A stretch of 64,000 nucleotides of DNA from Flagellimonas flava (GTDB lineage: Bacteria > Bacteroidota > Bacteroidia > Flavobacteriales > Flavobacteriaceae), in the NCBI RefSeq assembly GCF_900129665.1, contig NZ_FQWL01000002.1, positions 310,001-374,000 on the forward strand, in the 5' to 3' direction. The notes beneath the pieces are model-generated. The model made no database searches. It worked only from the letters and a program-made list of their open reading frames with translations, and was not told the DNA's origin. A program made the translations under genes and the position numbers. Shown piece after piece: positions 63,876-64,000 of the stretch. How positions within the stretch are numbered: the first letter of the stretch is position 1; every line of letters starts with the position of its first letter.

Positions 63876-64000
63876 TTAGAAGGCATATCGTTGGGGTCCG
63901 CCGCGCCTAATTTCTTCGCTGGCGTATTCCTCAAACTTTTTGAAATTTTCCCTAAAGGCATTGGTCAATTTAAAGGCCGTTTTATAATAGGCCTCGTCAT
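63876..64000 (-). CDS. pckA: Probable phosphoenolpyruvate carboxykinase (ATP), 3' end only
   Basis: The last 41 codons of a minus-strand gene are in the window, with the stop at 63876-63878 and the 5' part beyond the edge. The translation reads DEAYYKTAFKLTNAF.. and later FKKFEEYASEEIRRGGP before the end. This resembles the C-terminus of ATP-dependent PEPCK of Bacteroidetes (ASEEIRxxGP-type ending). The call rests on the tail only. Confidence 0.7.
   Translation of the reverse strand, partial: DEAYYKTAFKLTNAFRENFKKFEEYASEEIRRGGPQRYAF

Noticed and set aside
1..64000. tRNA, rRNA or mobile elements
   Set aside because: No cloverleaf-like sequence, rRNA segment, transposase or long inverted repeat was recognised by eye.

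Overview
The window is chromosomal DNA of a marine-type Bacteroidetes, most likely a member of the Flavobacteriaceae. The signs are a SusC/SusD pair, many short lipoprotein signals ending in Cys, C-terminal type IX secretion (T9SS) sorting domains, candidate -7 promoter boxes of the TAnnTTTG type, and family-typical neighbours such as DUF4271 next to uroporphyrinogen-III synthase and DUF4296 next to dihydroorotase. A genus cannot be fixed from sequence alone. I saw no rRNA, tRNA, insertion sequence, phage or CRISPR array.

Layout. (1) 0.1-11 kb is an alpha-glucan utilisation locus. A minus-strand set lacI-type regulator > GH65 maltose-phosphorylase-type enzyme > GH13 amylase-type lipoprotein stands divergent from a SusC/SusD pair. 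A LacI-type palindrome lies in the divergent gap and a strong terminator follows susD. (2) 11.2-24.2 kb is a tight plus-strand run of six genes: three paralogous ~1,100-residue VCBS/FG-GAP + ASPIC/UnbV lipoproteins, a PAP2/vanadium-haloperoxidase-fold lipoprotein with all active-site motifs, a membrane-anchored protein with a GyrI-like C-terminus, and a propeller-like lipoprotein. (3) 24.2-32.6 kb holds a metallophosphoesterase + kinase-like + beta-barrel fusion, an HD domain fused to a Pycsar-effector-type membrane module with no cyclase beside it, a GAF protein and a second metallophosphoesterase. (4) 32.6-38.7 kb has a class V aminotransferase, two small exported unknowns, a penicillin-acylase-family lipoprotein, a frameshifted short PhnA-like gene and a TPM-domain protein. 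(5) 38.8-45.2 kb contains an ABC exporter, an Fe-S/redox set (Mrp ATPase, NifU domain, ferredoxin reductase, 2Fe-2S ferredoxin), and trmB-lysE-ATL.

(6) 45.2-54.3 kb has a glycosyltransferase whose 3' end overlaps a PhoB/PhoR-type two-component system antiparallel. Divergent from phoB is a TonB-dependent receptor, then a duplicated beta-rich lipoprotein, then two tiny proteins that consist of a signal peptide plus a T9SS sorting domain. The phoB/receptor gap carries TAACA half-sites on an 11-bp register, as expected for a PhoB operator, so the segment is probably a phosphate-starvation locus. (7) 54.3-64 kb is mostly housekeeping: LuxE-like acyltransferase, TyrS, an epimerase, dihydroorotase, a polyprenol-phosphate mannosyltransferase with a GT39-type transferase, DUF4271, HemD, and the 3' end of a probable pckA.

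The strongest candidates for undescribed biology are the VCBS x3 + haloperoxidase-fold operon, the phosphatase-kinase-barrel fusion, the orphan HD-PycTM protein and the PhoB-box-linked receptor with its sorting-domain-only proteins.
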